Part shown: positions 5,973 to 7,325 of the stretch, in pieces | Numbering within the stretch: position 1 is the stretch's first letter | How the letters are laid out: each line of letters starts with the position of its first letter | Assembly (NCBI GenBank): GCA_019246575.1 | Contig: JAFAQG010001051.1 | Location: 1-7,325, forward strand | Length of the DNA: 7,325 nucleotides | Direction of reading: 5' to 3' | Source: Acidobacteriaceae bacterium | GTDB taxonomy: Bacteria; Acidobacteriota; Terriglobia; Bryobacterales; Bryobacteraceae | The notes under the pieces: generated by a model | What the model was told of the DNA's origin: nothing | Database searches by the model: none | What the model saw: only the letters and a program-made list of their open reading frames with translations | Translations under genes and position numbers: made by a program

Positions 5973-7025
5973 GTGGCTGAGCAAAAGACAGAACAGGCGA
6001 CTTCACACCGGCTGCGTAAAGCGCGGCAAGAAGGCCGTTTCCCCGTAAGCCGGGATTTTGTCGTCTCTGCCCAGCTCGTAATGGCATTTGGCGTGGGCCT
6101 GGCTATGTGGCCGCAGCTGTATGCGACGCTCGAGAGCGGCACAGCCGCATGTGTTCACCGCGCGTTTTCAGCCCACGAATTGAGGATCACGGAATTGGTG
6201 GCAATTGCCCGGGTTGGGGTCGTGCCACCGCTCGAGGTGCTCCTCGAAATGGGGGCTATCGTTACGGCGATGGCCTTGCTTCTGCACCTGGTCTCTACCG
6301 GGTTTGGTTTTTCTCTTAAGCCGCTCATGCCAGACCTGGGCCGATTGAATTTCAGCGGTCGGCTCAGGCGTCTGCCTTCCCAGAACCTTTCATCGACGAT
6401 CAAGGCTGCCGGGCTGTTGCCGATCATCGCGCTGGTGCTGTACGTCGTTATTGTTCCGCAATTGCCTGAGCTAGCGAACCTTGCCGTCGTTGGGCTTTGG
6501 GCCGGCATGAATGAGGCCGCGCAAATGATCCGAACCGTGCTCTGGCGCCTCATTCTCGCGCTCTTTCTGGTTGGCGTCGTAGATTTCGTCCGGCAGCGGC
6601 AACGGTTCAGCAAAGAAATGCGGATGACGAAGCAGGAGGTCAAGGAAGAAATGAAGGAGATGGACGGCAATCCGCAGATGAAGATGCGAATTCGCCGTCT
6701 ACAGCGCGATGCTGCACGGCGAAACATGATGAAAGCGGTTCCTAAGGCTTCGGTCGTGATCGTCAATCCTACGCACTACGCGATCGCTTTGCAGTACGAG
6801 ATGAATTCGAAATCGGTTCCGACGGTACTGGCCAAGGGTAAGAATTATCTTGCCCAACGGATTCGCGAACGCGCGCGAGAGCACGAGGTGCCTGTAGTGG
6901 AAAACAAACCGCTTGCCCGCGCCTTATACGAAGCGGTCGATGTGGGTCAGGAAATTCCGCCCCATCTCTACCGAGCGGTTGCAGAGGTTTTGGCACACAT
7001 CTATAAGAGCATTCATCGAGGCTGA
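5973..7025 (+). CDS. flhB: Flagellar type III export switch protein FlhB
   Basis: FlhB is the inner-membrane protein that wraps the FliPQR gate and, by self-cleavage and interaction with FliK, sets export specificity. Seen: 350 residues (E. coli 382). The N-terminus has the family signature EQKTEQATSHRLRKARQEG. Four membrane segments lie near residues 31-50, 87-109, 147-166 and 190-206. A charged linker, EMRMTKQEVKEEMKEMDGNP, leads to the cytoplasmic domain with the autocleavage motif NPTHYA (N265-P266), where cleavage is expected between Asn and Pro. After it come KGKNYLAQRIRERAREHEVP and ENKPLARALYEAVDVGQEIP, standard C-terminal blocks. The key residues N, P, T and H are intact, so the protein should be active. 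The start is GTG at 5973, three bases after the fliR stop, without a clear ribosome site. The shorter length reflects a short C-terminal tail. Confidence 0.97.
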   Translation: MAEQKTEQATSHRLRKARQEGRFPVSRDFVVSAQLVMAFGVGLAMWPQLYATLESGTAACVHRAFSAHELRITELVAIARVGVVPPLEVLLEMGAIVTAMALLLHLVSTGFGFSLKPLMPDLGRLNFSGRLRRLPSQNLSSTIKAAGLLPIIALVLYVVIVPQLPELANLAVVGLWAGMNEAAQMIRTVLWRLILALFLVGVVDFVRQRQRFSKEMRMTKQEVKEEMKEMDGNPQMKMRIRRLQRDAARRNMMKAVPKASVVIVNPTHYAIALQYEMNSKSVPTVLAKGKNYLAQRIRERAREHEVPVVENKPLARALYEAVDVGQEIPPHLYRAVAEVLAHIYKSIHRG

Positions 7026-7035
7026 TCAGCCGCTC

Positions 7036-7325
7036 ATGACCACCGCGACCACTACACCGGCTCCGCAGAACTGGCAGGCGCTGCTACGTTCACTGAATTG
7101 GGGCGAACTAGCCATCCCCATAGCGGTGTTGAGCATCGTCTTGGCGATGATCACGCCGCTCCCATCGGCGCTCCTCGACGTCCTTATCTCCGCCAACATC
7201 ACGATGTCCGTGGTTGTGCTGATGGCGTCCATGTACATTACCAAGCCGACGGAGTTTAGCGTTTATCCGACCATGCTGTTGTTGCTGACGCTATTCCGGC
7301 TGGCGCTCAACATATCGTCTTGCAG
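7036..7325 (+). CDS. flhA: Flagellar type III export protein FlhA (partial, N-terminus only)
   Basis: FlhA forms the nonameric ring of the export apparatus, couples proton flow to secretion and docks substrate-chaperone complexes with its large cytoplasmic domain. Seen: 96 complete codons from ATG 7036, then the window ends; full-length family members are about 690 residues. Membrane segments lie near residues 24-42 and 45-66. The FHIPEP-family N-terminal signature is clear: LLDVLISANITMSVVVLM, then TEFSVYPTMLLLLTLFRLAL and NISSC. Family members usually have Ser-Thr-Arg where this one reads Ser-Ser-Cys followed by a codon beginning AG. It starts 10 bp after flhB, the usual order. No Shine-Dalgarno sequence is evident before the ATG. 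Confidence 0.95.
   Translation, partial: MTTATTTPAPQNWQALLRSLNWGELAIPIAVLSIVLAMITPLPSALLDVLISANITMSVVVLMASMYITKPTEFSVYPTMLLLLTLFRLALNISSC

Noticed and set aside
3200..7325. A virulence-type (injectisome) secretion locus
   Set aside because: The export genes could belong to either system, but flgD, flgF, flgG and a FliO gene and the lack of needle or secretin genes make this flagellar.

Overview
This window carries part of a bacterial flagellar gene locus in two divergent groups. The shared 150-200 bp spacer lies at about 1436-1640. On the minus strand, reading leftward, are flgF and flgG, the rod proteins; flgG runs off the left edge about 40 codons short of its expected end. On the plus strand, reading rightward, are a FliK-like hook-length protein, a short FlgD hook-cap scaffold, a minimal FliN switch protein, then fliO, fliP, fliQ, fliR, flhB and the first 96 codons of flhA, which runs off the right edge. 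Gaps in the plus-strand group run from about 25 bp down to overlaps of 8 and 11 bp, so fliK-flhA probably forms one transcription unit.

The genes form one functional unit. FliP, FliQ, FliR, FlhB and FlhA make up the membrane core of the flagellar type III export apparatus, and FliO helps assemble it. FliK is the secreted ruler that, with FlhB, switches export from rod/hook to filament substrates. FlgD is the exported cap on which the hook polymerises. FlgF and FlgG build the proximal and distal rod. FliN is the C-ring protein at the base of the motor.

The organism is a flagellated Gram-negative-type bacterium with moderately high GC. The combination of a short FlgD, a short FliN and a FliK-FlgD-FliN-FliO-P-Q-R-FlhB-FlhA order, together with the divergence of the proteins from enterobacterial ones, suggests Acidobacteriota. 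That is an impression from the sequence, not a proven placement. I see no RNA genes, mobile elements, CRISPR arrays, integration scars or terminators. No gene is frameshifted or broken, and no gene-free stretch exceeds 300 bases.

The region is essentially ordinary core flagellar machinery and I found no undescribed system. The points most worth checking are a well-matched sigma-54 (-24/-12) promoter placed so close to flgF that the leader would be only about 9 nt, the FlgD reduced to its N-terminal domain, the absence of flgE, fliL and fliM between flgD and fliN, and the uncertain start of fliK.
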